Shown one piece after another: positions 4,082 to 5,769 of a stretch of 5,769 nt of DNA. The notes under the pieces are model-generated. The model searched no databases. It had not been told where the DNA came from and saw only the letters and a program-made list of their open reading frames with translations. The DNA is from Lachnospiraceae bacterium (lineage in GTDB: Bacteria > Bacillota_A > Clostridia > Lachnospirales > Lachnospiraceae). The stretch lies in the NCBI GenBank assembly GCA_009774655.1, contig VSOD01000275.1, forward strand, positions 1 to 5,769. The letters are read 5' to 3'. Position 1 is the stretch's first letter. The number at the start of each line of letters is the position of its first letter. A program made the translations under genes and the position numbers.

Positions 4082-5769
4082 CCACATATGATATTTCTGG
4101 AAATATGGTTACTATTTCCAACGATATGGAAAATGAGCGATATTTATTAAGTACTACGGATGAATATATTGAATCTGTTAATGAAACTTTTGATGAGTGG
4201 TATGCGGCGCGGGGAAGTTGTTATGGCATAGTGGAAGAGACAGATAATCTTTATAATGGTTCGATAGTGCCCCTTATTAATATAGGAATAGATATTTTAA
4301 ATGCTCAAGGGGTGTACTCCTTAGACGAAGACTCTTTTTATGATAAGTATGTTAAAAAATTCCATTTGTCAGAGCATGTGTTTGAAGTTGTACGTTCCAT
4401 GGAGAAAGCGGTAGAAGCAGTCAATATTCGCCAAGAGGAAGAAGAGATGTATCGGCAGGTCCGAAAAGAGAGCAGAGGCAGGGTGGTAGGCGGCGGGGTT
4501 GGTCTTGGCGGAGCGATTAAGGGGATGGCACAAGCCGGAATGATGAACGCAGCCAGCGGAATAGCGCATTCTGCATTCAATGCAGTTGGAAATGTTGGTT
4601 CGGGAATTGCTGCCAGTTCAGACAAAGCGGCGATTTACAAAAAATATAAGGAACCCTTAAACACAGCTCTTATGCAAGATTTGTATGATATTCGCAATGC
4701 AATTAGAACTGCACTACAAAAGGAAGCAGGTATTGTTTGCAAGTATGTGACAGATTCCGAGTATGACAAGGCAAAAGCAATATGGAATAATTATAGGCTT
4801 GGCAGGATTCCCGCGGAGAAGAAAAAAGAGCAGATTATAGAAGCTCTGACATTAAATCCGTATAGTATAGAAATTTATGATTCTATATGGGAAGATTTTG
4901 GAGATGAAAATGGCGAGTTAAGAAAGATGGCCGCATATTTCGGTATTCCCTTAGAACAGCAGATTGCAGAAATAGCAGAACAATATGGGGATGATTTATT
5001 TACCAAAAACTGTAGTTTATATGAAGAATCGTTTGATAAAAAGACGGCTGCCGTTCAGATTGAAAATCAAATCAAGGCAACTTTGGATGAGTTGGTTCAA
5101 TATTGTAAAAGACAGACGATATCGGAAGATAATATATCTAAGATTGCACAGTGTAAGCAGCTTTTAGAAGAAATTGACATTGAAGTCAGGACTGTCAAGG
5201 GAGTTACCTATGATACAAGAGAATTGGCTGAAAATGTTCGGAAAGACTTCGCAACTTTTTACCGGGCCTTGCAGGGAAAAGATATTTTTGAAAAGGAGAC
5301 ATATGAATATCTAAAATCTGCGGATTACATTACAGAGGAATTCAAAGGCATTTTTGAGTCTGTATTTGGGACAGAATATGGGTTGCGGACACCCGAAAAA
5401 ATTTATGAGAATATTGATTTTATTATCAGACAGTCATTATCGGATGAAATAATCAAAGGTGGATGGATTGATATACCAGATCATATCGGTTCTTTTTCAT
5501 CAAAAGAGACTATGATTTCTTCTGTCGCAGGAACCTTGGCAGAAGAACTGATACTGGCATTGTTCGACCGATCTTCCAAAGGGAAATCAGGGATATTGCT
5601 CACGAACCGTTTCCTAAGAATTTATGCAAAAGGGCTTCTTTTAGGTGAGAATTTGGCATATCCGATTGAACAGGTTGAAAAAATTGAATGTCAGGAAAAT
5701 GATACATATGTTATTAACATTCAGGAACAAAGTCCTGTAACATTTTCTATGAAGCGGACTGATTTGACA
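4078..5769 (+). CDS. Large protein with glycine-zipper-like segment and PH-like domain, 3' truncated
   Basis: An open frame of 564 codons with no stop before the right window edge. An in-frame TAA at 4072-4074 fixes ATG 4078 as the first possible ATG, and AAGGGTG (4065-4071) gives the ribosome binding site. I do not recognise a named family. In order it shows an acidic N-terminal part (1-100) and a helical Glu/Arg stretch (about 105-133). Next comes a Gly/Ala-rich, weakly hydrophobic segment (134-181, including GGGVGLGGAIKGMAQAG) that resembles a glycine zipper. A helical region follows with a TPR-like 'LNPYSIEIYDSIWEDFGDEN' stretch (258-277) and further helices to about 420. Near the edge, GILLTNRFLRIYAKG and the following strands (504-560) look like a bacterial PH-like beta fold. 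There is no signal peptide, so it is probably cytoplasmic or membrane-peripheral. It follows the membrane protein gene by 102 bases in the same direction, suggesting a shared operon. Its function is unknown. Confidence 0.82.
   Translation, partial: MTTYDISGNMVTISNDMENERYLLSTTDEYIESVNETFDEWYAARGSCYGIVEETDNLYNGSIVPLINIGIDILNAQGVYSLDEDSFYDKYVKKFHLSEHVFEVVRSMEKAVEAVNIRQEEEEMYRQVRKESRGRVVGGGVGLGGAIKGMAQAGMMNAASGIAHSAFNAVGNVGSGIAASSDKAAIYKKYKEPLNTALMQDLYDIRNAIRTALQKEAGIVCKYVTDSEYDKAKAIWNNYRLGRIPAEKKKEQIIEALTLNPYSIEIYDSIWEDFGDENGELRKMAAYFGIPLEQQIAEIAEQYGDDLFTKNCSLYEESFDKKTAAVQIENQIKATLDELVQYCKRQTISEDNISKIAQCKQLLEEIDIEVRTVKGVTYDTRELAENVRKDFATFYRALQGKDIFEKETYEYLKSADYITEEFKGIFESVFGTEYGLRTPEKIYENIDFIIRQSLSDEIIKGGWIDIPDHIGSFSSKETMISSVAGTLAEELILALFDRSSKGKSGILLTNRFLRIYAKGLLLGENLAYPIEQVEKIECQENDTYVINIQEQSPVTFSMKRTDLT

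Noticed and set aside
4338..4625. Minus-strand open frame opposite the Gly/Ala-rich coding segment
   Set aside because: The Pro/Ala-rich product is what the complement of Gly/Ala codons gives; it is a shadow of the + strand gene.

Overview
The window looks like accessory DNA from a gut-type Firmicute, most likely a Clostridia/Lachnospiraceae member, carried on a plasmid or an integrative conjugative element. The reasons are strong GGAGG-type ribosome binding sites, GTG starts, AT-leaning composition, and a left half holding a ParM/ParR-like partition pair, a probable LPD28 protein and a Mor-like regulator. The host assignment is inference. All supported genes are on the + strand. I see no rRNA, tRNA, CRISPR array, transposase or convincing intrinsic terminator.

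Left part (1-853): the C-terminal end of an actin-like ParM/StbA-type ATPase is cut by the window edge. Four bases after it comes a small ribbon-helix-helix-like protein in the position and with the shape of ParR. The intergenic stretch behind the pair (705-853) holds two dyads that share a CAGATATG core, and these are a reasonable candidate for a ParR centromere-like site.

Middle part (854-1951): an unrecognised 87-residue protein is followed by a 90-residue protein resembling LPD28 (large polyvalent protein-associated domain) proteins of mobile elements. A 213-base gap follows. It contains a possible 39-codon ORF, a run of TTTATGA-type heptamers at roughly 12-base spacing, and an extended -10 promoter. 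That promoter leads, through a near-perfect ribosome binding site, into a 109-residue Mor-like helix-turn-helix regulator. The heptamers may be operator sites.

Right part (1952-5769): two large genes of unknown function follow in the same direction. The first (656 aa) encodes two N-terminal membrane segments and a predicted outside region of degenerate WG-like repeats split by a Glu/Tyr-rich coiled coil. The second (at least 564 aa, open at the right edge) has a glycine/alanine-rich, glycine-zipper-like segment, helical regions and a probable PH-like fold near the window end. The short gap between them carries two micro-ORFs chained by ATGA overlaps that lead into the second gene. This pair is the best candidate for an undescribed system, but its function cannot be read from the sequence. 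A plausible overall reading is a maintenance block (partition, regulator) followed by a cargo or membrane-associated module.
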